Shown: piece after piece, positions 15,856-24,704 of the stretch
How the letters are laid out: each line of letters begins with the position of its first letter
Numbering within the stretch: position 1 is the first letter of the stretch
Assembly: GCA_023663465.1 (NCBI GenBank)
Contig: JAMPHJ010000017.1
Location: forward strand, 1 to 37,792
Length of the DNA: 37,792 bases
Source of the DNA: Muribaculaceae bacterium
GTDB taxonomy: Bacteria; Bacillota; Clostridia; Lachnospirales; Lachnospiraceae
Direction of reading: 5' to 3'
Notes under the pieces: generated by a model
The model's input: only the letters and a program-made list of their open reading frames with translations
What the model was told of the DNA's origin: nothing
Database searches by the model: none
Program-made: the position numbers and the translations under genes

Positions 15856-17784
15856 CTACAAATCCTCTTCCTCCCCAAAATAAAATTTTTCCCACACACC
15901 GCCAGTATATTCCCGGATGACGCCGAGAAAACGTTCCCCATAGCGGGTAAATTTGTTTTCCCCAACACCAATGACCTGCAACATTTCTGATTTCGTGAAA
16001 GGGCATTTTACGCACATATCGACTAACGTTTTATCTGCAAAAATAATATAGGGCGGCATTTGTTCTTCCTTGGCAATATCTGTACGCAGCTCGCGGAGTT
16101 GTTCAAACAGCTCAAGACCTCTGGAATTTAAAAGGTCGGAACGTCTTGCTTTGCCGGAAGATTTCTTTTTCTTTGTCGCAGAAGCCGCCTGATAGGATTC
16201 CGCTGAAGACGAAGAATCATCCACAGGCACATCGTCGGTTGTTTTAAAATGTTTCAAAATGACACGCCTGTCACCACTTAGGACCTGGAATGCGCCAGGC
16301 GGCGTTTTTAAAAGGGCATATTTGTCGTTGGTCTGAAAAAGCAGTTTGTCCAGAATCATCTGCTGGATGAGCTGTTTGATTTCTGCTTCCGTCATATCTT
16401 CCAAAGCGCCGTAACAGGAGTACGAATAAACGCCGTATTCCTGCAGTTTGGCGCGCCTACTGCCTGCAAGGGTTCCAGCGATGACATTGATGCCGTAACG
16501 CTGTCCCAATGCCTGGATACAGGAAATAATACTTTTCGCGGCTTCCGTCCTATCGATTTCTTCATATTCCCGTAGACAATTCAGGCAGTTTGAGCAGGAG
16601 TCCTCGCCCGTTTCCCCGAAATAGCGCAGGATATACGCCCGGAGACAGGAAGTGGTCGTGCAGTAGCCGGTCATTGCGCGCAGCCGCTCCTCATCCCTTT
16701 CCCTGACGGCGGCGGCATCCATATCCGTCATATCCGCAGCCGGCTCTTTATTGTCCAGCAAAAAGCGGTTAATCATAATATCCTGTGCAGAATAAAGCAG
16801 GATACAGCTGGCTTTTTCCCCGTCCCTGCCGGCGCGTCCGGCTTCCTGATAATAATTCTCAAGGCTCTGCGGCATATTATAATGAATCACATAGCGGACA
16901 TTGGATTTGTCGATGCCCATGCCGAAAGCGTTGGTTGCAATCATGATGGGCTTGTTATCGTAGATAAAATCTTCCTGATTCTGTTTGCGCTCCTCTGCAC
17001 TCAGACCCGCATGATATCTGGTTACAGAGATGCCCTCTTCGGACAACTTTTCATAGAGCGTATCCACGTTTTTTCTGGTGGCGCAGTAGATGATGCCGCT
17101 TTCTAAAGCATGTTCCCTGATATAATTTCTGACATAAGTGTCTTTTTTTCGTGGCGTTTCCACGGCGAAATAGAGGTTTTTGCGGTCAAATCCCGTGATA
17201 AGGATTCTGGGATTTTGCAGTGCAAGGGAAGCGACGATATCTTCTTTGACCTTATCGGTCGCGGTCGCAGTAAAGGCGCTGACAATGGGACGCGCTTTCA
17301 GTCTTTTGATAAATTGTACGATTTTCAGATAGCTTGGGCGGAAATCCTGTCCCCATTGGGAAATGCAGTGCGCTTCGTCGATGGTCAGCATGGAAATTTC
17401 CACACGCTCAGTAAAGGCAAGGAAATCATAGCTTTCCAGCCGCTCCGGCGCCACATAGATGATTTTATACTGCCCGCCAGCCGCCAGACGCAGGGCTTTG
17501 GCTATCTGGGCTTCGCTTAAAGAGCTATTGATATAGGCGGCGTGAATGCCCGCCTGGTTTAGCGCCTGTACCTGGTCTTTCATAAGGGAAATCAGAGGGG
17601 AAATAACCAGCGTGATCCCCGGCAGAAGAAGTGCGGGCGCCTGATAGCAGATAGATTTTCCCGCACCCGTCGGCATGATGCCGAGTACATCTTTTCCTGC
17701 AAGAATGTTGTCGATTAGAATTTCCTGCCCTTCCCGGAATGTGGAATAGCCGAAATATTTTTTCAAAATTTCATATTTATTCAT
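15856..17784 (-). CDS. recQ: ATP-dependent DNA helicase RecQ
   Basis: A 642-aa 3'-5' helicase of recombination and repair. Motif I is MPTGAGKSICYQAP, motif II is TIDEAHCISQWGQDFRPSY (DEAH), and motif VI is QEAGRAGRDGE. The RecQ zinc-binding segment follows (CTTTSCLRAYILRYFGE, then CSNCLNC). A winged-helix region comes next, and a C-terminal HRDC-like domain (LFEQLRELRTDIAKEEQMPPYIIF). The start at 17784 gives MNKYEILKKYFGYSTFREGQ, the usual N-terminus; the longer frame would need a TTG inside the upstream permease gene. It is third in a minus-strand unit after two ABC transporter genes. Confidence 0.95.
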   Translation of the reverse strand: MNKYEILKKYFGYSTFREGQEILIDNILAGKDVLGIMPTGAGKSICYQAPALLLPGITLVISPLISLMKDQVQALNQAGIHAAYINSSLSEAQIAKALRLAAGGQYKIIYVAPERLESYDFLAFTERVEISMLTIDEAHCISQWGQDFRPSYLKIVQFIKRLKARPIVSAFTATATDKVKEDIVASLALQNPRILITGFDRKNLYFAVETPRKKDTYVRNYIREHALESGIIYCATRKNVDTLYEKLSEEGISVTRYHAGLSAEERKQNQEDFIYDNKPIMIATNAFGMGIDKSNVRYVIHYNMPQSLENYYQEAGRAGRDGEKASCILLYSAQDIMINRFLLDNKEPAADMTDMDAAAVRERDEERLRAMTGYCTTTSCLRAYILRYFGETGEDSCSNCLNCLREYEEIDRTEAAKSIISCIQALGQRYGINVIAGTLAGSRRAKLQEYGVYSYSCYGALEDMTEAEIKQLIQQMILDKLLFQTNDKYALLKTPPGAFQVLSGDRRVILKHFKTTDDVPVDDSSSSAESYQAASATKKKKSSGKARRSDLLNSRGLELFEQLRELRTDIAKEEQMPPYIIFADKTLVDMCVKCPFTKSEMLQVIGVGENKFTRYGERFLGVIREYTGGVWEKFYFGEEEDL

Positions 17785-17858
17785 GGTTTTTCTCGTTTCG
17801 TTTTTCATTTGTTTTGTTGTTGCCTTACTTTTGTAATATCTGTGTGTCAAAAGGCGTT

Positions 17859-18602
17859 TTATGCATAATCGAATTTTTTCCAATAAGAAATTACAGTTTT
17901 TATCATACTATAGATTGCGCCATATGTCATCAGCGATAGAAAAATTTTGACTGTCTGCGCCGATTGGAAGAAATCTGTATCTGTGCGCAGCGTCATGACG
18001 TTATCGAGGGGCGGAAGCGTCCAGAGTATGTATTTCAGAATTGGAAATTCTTTGATGACGGAGGTCTGGATGATGGTCAATACAGTGACTAATGTGGTCA
18101 ATAATGCAGCTTGTTTTTGATTGTGCATAACGGCGGGAGGAAAAAGGCTTCCGAGGGAACCGCCTGCAAAGGCGCAGCCATTTAGCAGGAAAAAAGCATT
18201 GACGATATCGAATATCCTAAGCGGTCTATCAAAGAGCCCTAAGGGGCTTTTGATATGGACGATAAGCGGAACTATGAGACAGATTAAGGATACCATGCAC
18301 CCAAGAACAAGCAGGAAAACGATTTTGCTAATATAATAAAGCAGCTTATTTTTGATTCGTAGAAAGATGATTTGTTCGATGACGGTATTTTCACTGGAGG
18401 GTATGCCAAAGCCGACCCATGCCATGATGATAAAAACCGGGAAGCCGGTCATGGAAAAACCACTTACGACGCTAAGTGGACCGACGCTGTACATCATGGA
18501 TAGGATGAAAAGCAGACATAGCAAGGGCATAAGGAATTTGTTCCCTTTGAAATAGACTCGAAGCTCATAGATGAGTAATTCTGTTAATTTTTTGATATTC
18601 AT
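17859..18602 (-). CDS. ABC-2-like transporter permease
   Basis: A 247-aa hydrophobic protein with about six predicted membrane helices (for example FLMPLLCLLFILSMMYSV, FPVFIIMAWVGFGI, IVFLLVLGCMVSLICLIVPLIV, ALLTTLVTVLTIIQT). No soluble domain of note. It follows the ATPase gene by 32 nt, so the two probably form one ABC transporter. GGGGTAA precedes the ATG. The substrate is not predictable; small ATPase-plus-permease pairs of this type are often linked to peptide or antibiotic resistance/export. RecQ follows downstream. Confidence 0.75.
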   Translation of the reverse strand: MNIKKLTELLIYELRVYFKGNKFLMPLLCLLFILSMMYSVGPLSVVSGFSMTGFPVFIIMAWVGFGIPSSENTVIEQIIFLRIKNKLLYYISKIVFLLVLGCMVSLICLIVPLIVHIKSPLGLFDRPLRIFDIVNAFFLLNGCAFAGGSLGSLFPPAVMHNQKQAALLTTLVTVLTIIQTSVIKEFPILKYILWTLPPLDNVMTLRTDTDFFQSAQTVKIFLSLMTYGAIYSMIKTVISYWKKFDYA

Positions 18603-18634
18603 ATGGTATTACCCCGTATTTATTGCATCTTTTT

Positions 18635-19438
18635 TTATTCTTTTTCTATACGTTCCATGAAGCGGAGTTTCCAGCCTTGCATAAGCAGAGGCACAAGCTG
18701 TTTATCGCAGTCTTCCTCTTTTAATTGCAATTTGTAATAACGTCCACTTTTGGACATTTTGTCATCTGGTTGTAAATGTCCCGGATTTTCCAGAAGAAGG
18801 GAGTATATGGCGGTGATTTTAGGTTTGTAGATTGTCAGCTCACCATCTACAAGGACGTAAGAAATTTCCGCAATTGCATCTACAAGTCGGGGTTCGTGGC
18901 ATGCCATAAAGAGAGTAACGCCTTCCTTTTGCAGATAGTTTACTTTTTTCAGAAATACGCTCTGGGATTTTGCGTCCTGCCCGGACAGAGGCTCGTCTAA
19001 AAGAAGAACGTCAGGCTTTTGGAGAAATGCCTGTATGACACCCACTTTCTGTAAGGAACCTTTGGAAAGGACGGACATCCGGGTATCCAGTAAGCCATCC
19101 AGAAAGAAGTCTTCGGCTAAGGTTTCCACGAGATGTTTTGCCTTGATGCAATCCATTCCGCCGATAGCGCCCATACGAGATAAGTATTCCCTTGCCGTGA
19201 GCGGTGTGGACGGAAATTTTTCGGGAACATAGTGGAAAAGAAGAGGGGAAGCGTAAGAAACTTGGCCCGAATCAGGGGAAATCAGACCGGCAATAAGCTT
19301 CAACAAGGTACTTTTACCGCAGCCGTTTGCGCCTAAAAAGGCGATAGACGTATCCTTCTGGAATACTTGGCTGATATTGGATAAAACGGATTTGCCGTCA
19401 TATTTTTTGGTAACGTTCTGTAGTCTGATAAGTTCCAT
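18635..19438 (-). CDS. ABC transporter ATP-binding protein
   Basis: A 267-aa ATPase with Walker A FLGANGCGKSTLLKLI, signature LSKGSLQKVGVIQAF, Walker B VLLLDEPLSGQD and switch His in MACHEPRL. The signature LSKGS deviates from LSGGQ but is common in ABC-2-type drug or bacteriocin transport ATPases. About 60 residues follow the core and may contact the permease. The ATG at 19438 gives MELIRLQNVTKKYDG, with AAAGGA about 12 bases upstream. A promoter at 19492-19520 (minus) would drive this ATPase-permease-recQ unit. Confidence 0.88.
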   Translation of the reverse strand: MELIRLQNVTKKYDGKSVLSNISQVFQKDTSIAFLGANGCGKSTLLKLIAGLISPDSGQVSYASPLLFHYVPEKFPSTPLTAREYLSRMGAIGGMDCIKAKHLVETLAEDFFLDGLLDTRMSVLSKGSLQKVGVIQAFLQKPDVLLLDEPLSGQDAKSQSVFLKKVNYLQKEGVTLFMACHEPRLVDAIAEISYVLVDGELTIYKPKITAIYSLLLENPGHLQPDDKMSKSGRYYKLQLKEEDCDKQLVPLLMQGWKLRFMERIEKE

Positions 19439-19491
19439 GCTGCACTGGAGTCCTTTCCGTGAAAAGTATACGGCCAGGAGCCGTCTGTATG

Positions 19492-19520
19492 ATTTTACCA
19501 CAGAGACCTTTGAAAAACAA
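19492..19520 (-). promoter_or_regulatory. Promoter for the ABC transporter-recQ unit
   Basis: Minus strand: -35 TTGTTT (19515-19520), 17-nt spacer, -10 TAAAAT (19492-19497), about 55 nt upstream of the ATPase start. It is divergent from the GH53 gene. Confidence 0.5.
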
Positions 19521-19523
19521 CTA

Positions 19524-19553
19524 TGGACGAAGCCTTCCCGGATATGGTAGACT
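19524..19553 (+). promoter_or_regulatory. Candidate promoter for the exported GH53 gene
   Basis: TGGACG (19524-19529), 18-nt spacer, and the extended -10 TGGTAGACT (hexamer 19548-19553), about 57 nt before the ATG. Back-to-back with the minus-strand promoter, so the two overlap in a compact divergent region. Confidence 0.4.
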
Positions 19554-19609
19554 AAAATTACATTGTGGAAATCAATTTTCGCAGATAAACTGGATGGGAG
19601 GAATGAAAA

Positions 19610-21742
19610 ATGAGAAAGAAAAGGAATCGTTGCATGGCATTGGCGCTCGCCTGTTCCATGCTATGGGTATCAGCCTGTGGAAATACGTCGGATGAGGCCA
19701 TTTCGCAGGATGTACAAAACACTGTGGAAGATGCCTCAGGTGTAGAAAATCAGGATGGGGCGGATACCGCGCAGGATACGCAAGGGGCGTCTGCAGCCGT
19801 AGAAGCCATTCTTTATCCGCTGCCTACAGAGCCGGAAGAAGCCGGGGTCTATGTGGAGCCGATTGCCAATCTGTCAGAGAATTTTATCCGGGGCGTGGAT
19901 ATTTCCAGCGTCATCGTGGAAGAGAACAGCGGCGTTGTCTATTATAATGAGGACGGGGAAGAACAGGACATTTTTCAGACGCTGGCGCAAAACGGCGTCA
20001 ACTATATCCGTGTGCGTGTCTGGAACGACCCCTATGATGCGGACGGCAACGGATATGGCGGCGGCAATAATGATACGGCAACCGCAGCCAAAATCGGGGA
20101 GCGGGCAGCAAAATACGGCATGAAGCTCTGCGTGGATTATCATTATTCCGATTTCTGGGCGGATCCCTCGAAGCAGCAGTGCCCGAAAGCCTGGGAGGGC
20201 ATGTCGATAGATGAAAAGTCGGAGGCGCTTTATCAGTTTACGAAAGAAAGTCTGGCGGAAATTATGGCGGCCGGCGCGCAGGTCGGTATGGTTCAGATTG
20301 GGAATGAAATCAACAATGGTATGTCCGGGGAAACCGACTGGACGAAGAGACGCCAGTTGATGCAGGCAGGCTCGAAAGCAGTCAGAGAAACGTCGCAGGA
20401 AACGGGACAGGATATCAAAGTCGCAGTCCATTTCACAGATGTTTCCGATAAAAGCGGAACCCTTGCCAATGCGCAGAAATTGCAGGAAAAAGAAGTGGAT
20501 TATGATATTTTCGCAGTTTCCTATTATCCTTTCTGGCATGGCAGCATGGAAAATCTGGAGGATACGCTGAAAGAGATTGTTGCGGAATATGGCAAAGAGG
20601 TTGTCGTTGCAGAAAATTCCTACCTCTATACGACGGGCGACGGGGACGGCAGTGGCAATAGCATCGGGGAAGGTGATGTTTTGCCGGAATATCCGGCGTC
20701 CGAGCAGGGGCAGGTAAATGAAGTCCGGGACGTCTGTGCAGCGGTTGCCGGGGTAGGCGATAAAGGGCTTGGCATTTTCTATTGGGAACCGGCGTGGCTT
20801 CCCGTCAACGTCTATGATGAGACAGCCGCAGACGCCGCCCAGGTACTTGCCACGAATCAGGAAATCTGGGAAAAAGAAGGTTCCGGGTGGGCGTCCAGCT
20901 ATGCAGCAGACTACGACCCGAATGATGCCGGAAAATATTACGGAGGCTGTTCCTGGGATAATCAGGCGCTTTTTGACTATGAGGGTCATCCGTTGGAATC
21001 CTTAAAAGTCTTTAAGTATTTACAGTGTGGCACCATTGTTGAGAAGGCGTTGGAAAGCATTCCCGATGTGGAAATTGACGTGAATCTGGATGACGAGCTT
21101 GCCATGCCGGAGACGGTCAGCGTTCTTTACAATGACAGGACGACAGAGGATATTCCGGTGGAATGGTATGAAGAGCAGGTACGAAATATCGATACTTCTA
21201 AGGCGGGAATTTATGAGGTATGGGGACGGCTTTTAGACGGCACGGAAGAGACGGATGAGAAAAAAGAGGTCTGCAGCCATGTCAATATCGCGAAGTTTAA
21301 TTATATACAGAATCCAGGCTTCGAGGAAGAGGACACTTCCATGTGGGAAATTACGGCGGGCAGCAGTGATACCACAGATTTCCAGAATAAAGAATCCGAT
21401 GCTTACAGTGGCGTGATGTCCCTGCATTTCTATCATACGAGCGATGTATCCTTTACAGTAGAGCAGAAGGTGACCGGGCTTGCGCCGGGTACCTATGAGT
21501 TCGGTCTCTATTTACAGGGCGGCGACGCCGGGGATAGCGCGGATATGTATATCTATGCAGATAACGGCAAAGAGCAGTTGGCGGAAAAAACCTCGGTAGA
21601 TGGCTGGTGCAACTGGAAAAACCCGGTCATATCCAATATTACGGTGGGTGAAGACGGTACGCTTACCATCGGCGCATCTATCAGCTGCGCGGCAAAAGGC
21701 TGGGGGACGCTGGATGACTTTTATCTGTATCAGGTGAATTAA
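19610..21742 (+). CDS. Extracellular lipoprotein endo-beta-1,4-galactanase (GH53) with C-terminal binding module
   Basis: A 710-aa surface enzyme cutting beta-1,4-galactan (pectin side chains). Signal peptide and lipobox VSAC place the acylated Cys at about residue 23, followed by an acidic linker. The GH53 barrel covers about 90-470: GVDISSV, YIRVRVWNDPYDADGNGYGGGN, VDYHYSDFWADP, the acid/base Glu in VQIGNE (E233) and the nucleophile in VVVAE (E335). An Ig-like bacterial domain follows (about 485-550, VSVLYNDRTTEDIPVEWYEE). Last is a jelly-roll carbohydrate-binding module (about 565-710, NPGFEEEDTSMWEI), probably CBM61-like because that family often accompanies GH53. GGGAGG lies 8 bases before the ATG. 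It converges on the GH42 gene. Confidence 0.93.
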   Translation: MRKKRNRCMALALACSMLWVSACGNTSDEAISQDVQNTVEDASGVENQDGADTAQDTQGASAAVEAILYPLPTEPEEAGVYVEPIANLSENFIRGVDISSVIVEENSGVVYYNEDGEEQDIFQTLAQNGVNYIRVRVWNDPYDADGNGYGGGNNDTATAAKIGERAAKYGMKLCVDYHYSDFWADPSKQQCPKAWEGMSIDEKSEALYQFTKESLAEIMAAGAQVGMVQIGNEINNGMSGETDWTKRRQLMQAGSKAVRETSQETGQDIKVAVHFTDVSDKSGTLANAQKLQEKEVDYDIFAVSYYPFWHGSMENLEDTLKEIVAEYGKEVVVAENSYLYTTGDGDGSGNSIGEGDVLPEYPASEQGQVNEVRDVCAAVAGVGDKGLGIFYWEPAWLPVNVYDETAADAAQVLATNQEIWEKEGSGWASSYAADYDPNDAGKYYGGCSWDNQALFDYEGHPLESLKVFKYLQCGTIVEKALESIPDVEIDVNLDDELAMPETVSVLYNDRTTEDIPVEWYEEQVRNIDTSKAGIYEVWGRLLDGTEETDEKKEVCSHVNIAKFNYIQNPGFEEEDTSMWEITAGSSDTTDFQNKESDAYSGVMSLHFYHTSDVSFTVEQKVTGLAPGTYEFGLYLQGGDAGDSADMYIYADNGKEQLAEKTSVDGWCNWKNPVISNITVGEDGTLTIGASISCAAKGWGTLDDFYLYQVN

Positions 21743-21833
21743 TGCTAGATGCAGTCGCAGGAAAGAAAATTGACCAGAAAGGTAAATTAGGCAGAAAATA
21801 GAATTAGGTAAAAGTAAATCGACTATAAAAACA

Positions 21834-21873
21834 AACAGGATATATCGCGTGCTCTGCGGTATATCCTGTTTTT
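21834..21873 (+). terminator. Intrinsic terminator of the GH53 gene
   Basis: AACAGGATATATCGC pairs with GCGGTATATCCTGTT (15 bp with one G-U), loop of 7, then TTT. It lies between the convergent GH53 and GH42 genes and may serve both strands. Confidence 0.8.
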
Positions 21874-21909
21874 AAGTCTCAATGATAGGAAATTGTTCGA
21901 TTTTCTTGT

Positions 21910-23943
21910 TTAACACTCCACAATTTCCAAATCCCATGCCCCCAAAGCGATACAATCCCCGTCCTTTACCGGTTTGTCTTTAAGAAGCAGCGTCCCTTCT
22001 TTTCCGTGGTAGGATATCTGCTTTGTCTCATCCGAATAATTGAGGTAATAGACGATTTCCTTGCCCAAATCGTTAACGCCGCGCTTTATGATAATGGGAT
22101 ATTGTTCTTCCGGTATCGAAATGCCCGCCTCAGCGCAGAGAAAACGCAGCAGCTCTTTGAGGATGGACTGTTCGCAATAGCAGCCCAGATAAGTCGCGCT
22201 GCCCTGATAATAATGGTTATGGGTAATGGCGGCGTATTCGCCCCAGTGAGGGTGAGCGTAAGAAGCCAGCGTCTCGGCTGTATCCGGTTTCAAAAGCTCC
22301 ATCCAGTAATGGACGCAGTCGGGCTGTGCAATTTTACATTCGTCAGAGACCGTTTCAGTCATTTTAGCGAAACGAAGGTCGCGAAGCCCCACATTGACTG
22401 CATTGGTAAACTGGTCGTAAGTCATTCCAAATACGTCTGTCATGCCGTGGGGCTGATTGTCTGCGTGAATTTTTAGCATTGGGTCTGCAAACGCCGTTTT
22501 AAATGTGGATAGAAGATGACCGCCGTTTTCTACATAGGCGCGCAGGGCAGTGACAGTCGTGTCAGAAACACTGTACAGTGCGGGTGTAATCAGCAGAGAG
22601 TATTGACCGAACAAGTCAGTATCTGCATCACAGAGAATATCGCATTCGATATTCATTTGATAGAGCGCGTCATAAATCCATCGGAAGATATCGTTATAGT
22701 GCAGGGTTTCATGAATTGGGAACCATTGCAGACCGTTTAAAGATTCATGGGAAAGTAGCAGGGCAATGGGAGCCTTCTTTTTCAGATTTTTCAGATGGCT
22801 TCCATATCTGGCGAAGTCTGCGCCGATTTGACATACTTCCCGATAAGTGGCATTTTCTTGCAGGTTATGGCTTAAAATGCCTTTCCAGTAAGACTCAATC
22901 GCATTGTGGATAGAATGCCAGTGCCAGTACATCACGGAATTGGCGCCGGAGGCAAGGTGGCTGAAAGCCTGCAGTCGCAGCTGACCGGGATAGGAGAGCC
23001 ATCCGTGATTTCCCTGCGCCTCAGTTTCTAGTACAAGGTAGTTGTCTTTTTTAATCGAGCGCGCAATTGCGCCGCCGAAGGCGATTTCTGCGCCTGTCAA
23101 ATCCTGTGCGGAAGGATGATAAATATCGCACCCTGCCACGGTGAGAGACTTAGCGGCTTCCCATTGGTTCACGTCGGGCTGTAATCCGACGGAAATTCCC
23201 CGCCATTCATAATCAAAATTCTGGGTGATAAACTGCTCCGGGCGGGCGTATTCTTTTACAATGGCGCTCTGCCAGGAAAGAAAATCCGTTACCAGTTTGC
23301 GCTGGAATTTCTGATACTCGGCGCCCAGACTGGCGTTGATGGTGCCGCGGACGTCCGGGAAATCTTCCCATGCGTTGATGCGGTTGCTCCAGTAATCTAA
23401 GCCAAATTCGTGATTGAGGGCGTCCAAATCATTGTGGAACAGCTCTTTTAAATATTCCACGAATTTTGCCTGGGCATAGGCGCTGCAGGTATCATATGCC
23501 TTGGTCTCATTATCTAACTGGAAGCCGATGACATGGCTGTAAGGCGCGACTTCTTCCATCAGTCTGCGGATGATGATTTCAGCATGTTTTAAATACATGG
23601 GGTGGGTAATATCCATATTCTGCCGGCGTCCGTATCTTTCAGGTCCCTGATGGGTTTGCGTAATAATATCGGGATACTTGGCAGCAAGCCAGGTCGGAAC
23701 CGCATAAGTGGGTGTTCCGACGATAACCTGGATGCCGTGCTTACAGGATGCCTGTAACATACGGTGCAGGTGGGTAAAATCAAAAACCCCTTCCTGCGGT
23801 TCCCAGGTGCTCCATGTGGATTCCGCGATGCGGATAACGTTGATATGGGCTTTTTCCATCATCGCCATATCCGTTTCAATTCTGTCATAGGGCAGATATT
23901 CGTCATAATATGCCGCCCCGAATAATAGGTTATCTGTTTTCAT
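21910..23943 (-). CDS. Beta-galactosidase, glycoside hydrolase family 42
   Basis: A 677-aa enzyme without signal peptide, so cytoplasmic; it removes galactose from beta-galactosides such as imported galacto-oligosaccharides. The GH42 barrel starts FGAAYYDEYLPYDRIETDM. The acid/base Glu lies in GFQLDNETKAY (about residue 150) and the nucleophile in LVLETEAQGN (about residue 310). The trimerisation domain (about 390-600) and a short beta C-terminal domain follow. AGGAGG lies 5 bases before the ATG at 23943; the longer frame upstream lacks a ribosome site. It is divergent from the LacI gene. Its upstream region carries the putative LacI operator O1 and two 13-nt direct repeats. Confidence 0.94.
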   Translation of the reverse strand: MKTDNLLFGAAYYDEYLPYDRIETDMAMMEKAHINVIRIAESTWSTWEPQEGVFDFTHLHRMLQASCKHGIQVIVGTPTYAVPTWLAAKYPDIITQTHQGPERYGRRQNMDITHPMYLKHAEIIIRRLMEEVAPYSHVIGFQLDNETKAYDTCSAYAQAKFVEYLKELFHNDLDALNHEFGLDYWSNRINAWEDFPDVRGTINASLGAEYQKFQRKLVTDFLSWQSAIVKEYARPEQFITQNFDYEWRGISVGLQPDVNQWEAAKSLTVAGCDIYHPSAQDLTGAEIAFGGAIARSIKKDNYLVLETEAQGNHGWLSYPGQLRLQAFSHLASGANSVMYWHWHSIHNAIESYWKGILSHNLQENATYREVCQIGADFARYGSHLKNLKKKAPIALLLSHESLNGLQWFPIHETLHYNDIFRWIYDALYQMNIECDILCDADTDLFGQYSLLITPALYSVSDTTVTALRAYVENGGHLLSTFKTAFADPMLKIHADNQPHGMTDVFGMTYDQFTNAVNVGLRDLRFAKMTETVSDECKIAQPDCVHYWMELLKPDTAETLASYAHPHWGEYAAITHNHYYQGSATYLGCYCEQSILKELLRFLCAEAGISIPEEQYPIIIKRGVNDLGKEIVYYLNYSDETKQISYHGKEGTLLLKDKPVKDGDCIALGAWDLEIVEC

Positions 23944-23997
23944 AGCGCCTCCTATTTTATTATATTTTTGATATTTCCGGGTTATCATAATGGGATA

Positions 23998-24058
23998 ATG
24001 ATTCAAGTTAAGTTATCATTTAAAATCATGATTCAAGTTATGATTATTCAATTTGAAT
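23998..24058. promoter_or_regulatory. Direct repeats and palindrome upstream of GH42
   Basis: ATGATTCAAGTTA occurs at 23998-24010 and again at 24028-24040, exactly 30 bp apart (about three helical turns). The palindrome ATTCAATTTGAAT follows at 24046-24058. The arrangement suggests a cooperative protein-binding region in the GH42 promoter or leader, distinct from the LacI-type site further upstream. Confidence 0.45.
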
Positions 24059-24133
24059 AAAATTCTTTTCTACTAATTGTATATATCCACTATTGCAGAA
24101 CAAGCTCATATTTGTTACGCTAGTTATACTATA

Positions 24134-24150
24134 AGAACAACCGTTTGCGC
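24134..24150. promoter_or_regulatory. Putative LacI-family operator O1 (GH42 side)
   Basis: AGAACAACCGTTTGCGC matches the site at 25818-25834 in 16 of 17 positions. On the minus strand it reads GCGCAAACGGTTGTTCT, with the GCAAACG-type half-site and central CG common to LacI-family operators. It lies next to minus-strand -10-like sequences (TATAGT, TATAAC), so binding would block GH42 transcription. Confidence 0.6.
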
Positions 24151-24207
24151 GCCTTGGGGAAATTTTATCACAAAAGGCGGGAATCGTAAAGTGGGGAAAT
24201 TGGATGG

Positions 24208-24434
24208 ACACAAAAATCAATTTTCAGTCAGCATGTAGGGATTGCGTCTGCAGAGCAGATATAAATCCCGCAAAGGCACGCTTTCGCTCCGTGAAAAATC
24301 GCAGCGGTACTAAGTTCAAAAGCCGCTCCGCGTCTTTTTCACTAAGTACCGGCGTTTTTCAAGGACCTTCGCAGGATTTCTATCTGTTCTGCTGATTCTA
24401 TGTTAAAGAGCTGACTGAAAATTGATTTCTGTGT
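24208..24434. mobile_element. Composite MITE-like element C: outer TIRs around a family 1 palindrome
   Basis: Outer 25-bp inverted repeats at 24208-24232 and 24410-24434 match in 24 of 25 positions and contain CAATTTTCAGTCAGC. Between them sits a degenerate copy of the family 1 palindrome (about 24255-24393), in the opposite orientation to copies B and D, with partly decayed arms (CAGATATAAATCCCGC against GCAGGATTTCTATCTG). No transposase frame and no convincing target-site duplication is visible. The same outer sequence begins half copy A. The short open frame across it is not a convincing gene. Confidence 0.7.
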
Positions 24435-24474
24435 GGATTGATTGAAGAAGGGAAATTGTGGTGGAGTGGAAAGG

Positions 24475-24615
24475 GCAGGGCAGACGTGAATCCCGCAAAG
24501 ACCTTTGAAAAACGCCGGCACTTAGCGAAAAAGCCGTTCGCGGCTTTTAAGCTTAGTACCGCTGCGTTTTTCACAGAGCGCAAGCGTGCCTTCGCGGGAT
24601 TCACGTCTGCCCTGC
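24475..24615. repeat. Palindromic repeat family 1, full copy D (141 bp)
   Basis: Perfect 22-bp arms at 24475-24496 and 24594-24615; the left reads GCAGGGCAGAC then GTGAATCCCGC. The apex is AAAAGCCG-TTCG-CGGCTTTT (24529-24548), an 8-bp stem capped by a TTCG tetraloop. The four arm positions that differ from copy B are all compensated on the other arm. It lies 90 bp upstream of the lacI start and is open in the lacI reading frame. Confidence 0.85.
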
Positions 24616-24704
24616 TCACCCCCAACACTAAGGCGCCATCCCCGCCCCCAACAACCAATTATCCCACTCCCCTCTCAACTCCACAAAGAAAGGCAGGTCC
24701 CTCA

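Noticed and set aside
15856..17883. Longer RecQ starting at 17883
   Set aside because: It would start with TTG inside the upstream permease gene; the ATG at 17784 gives the family-typical N-terminus.
19874..20989. A 371-codon open frame on the minus strand within the exported GH53 gene
   Set aside because: It is antisense to a gene with clear GH53 catalytic motifs, has no ribosome site or recognisable domain, and reflects codon bias of the real frame.
24204..24395. Short plus-strand open frame (63 codons) upstream of lacI
   Set aside because: It lies entirely within composite element C and its translation is the repeat read-through; no ribosome site.
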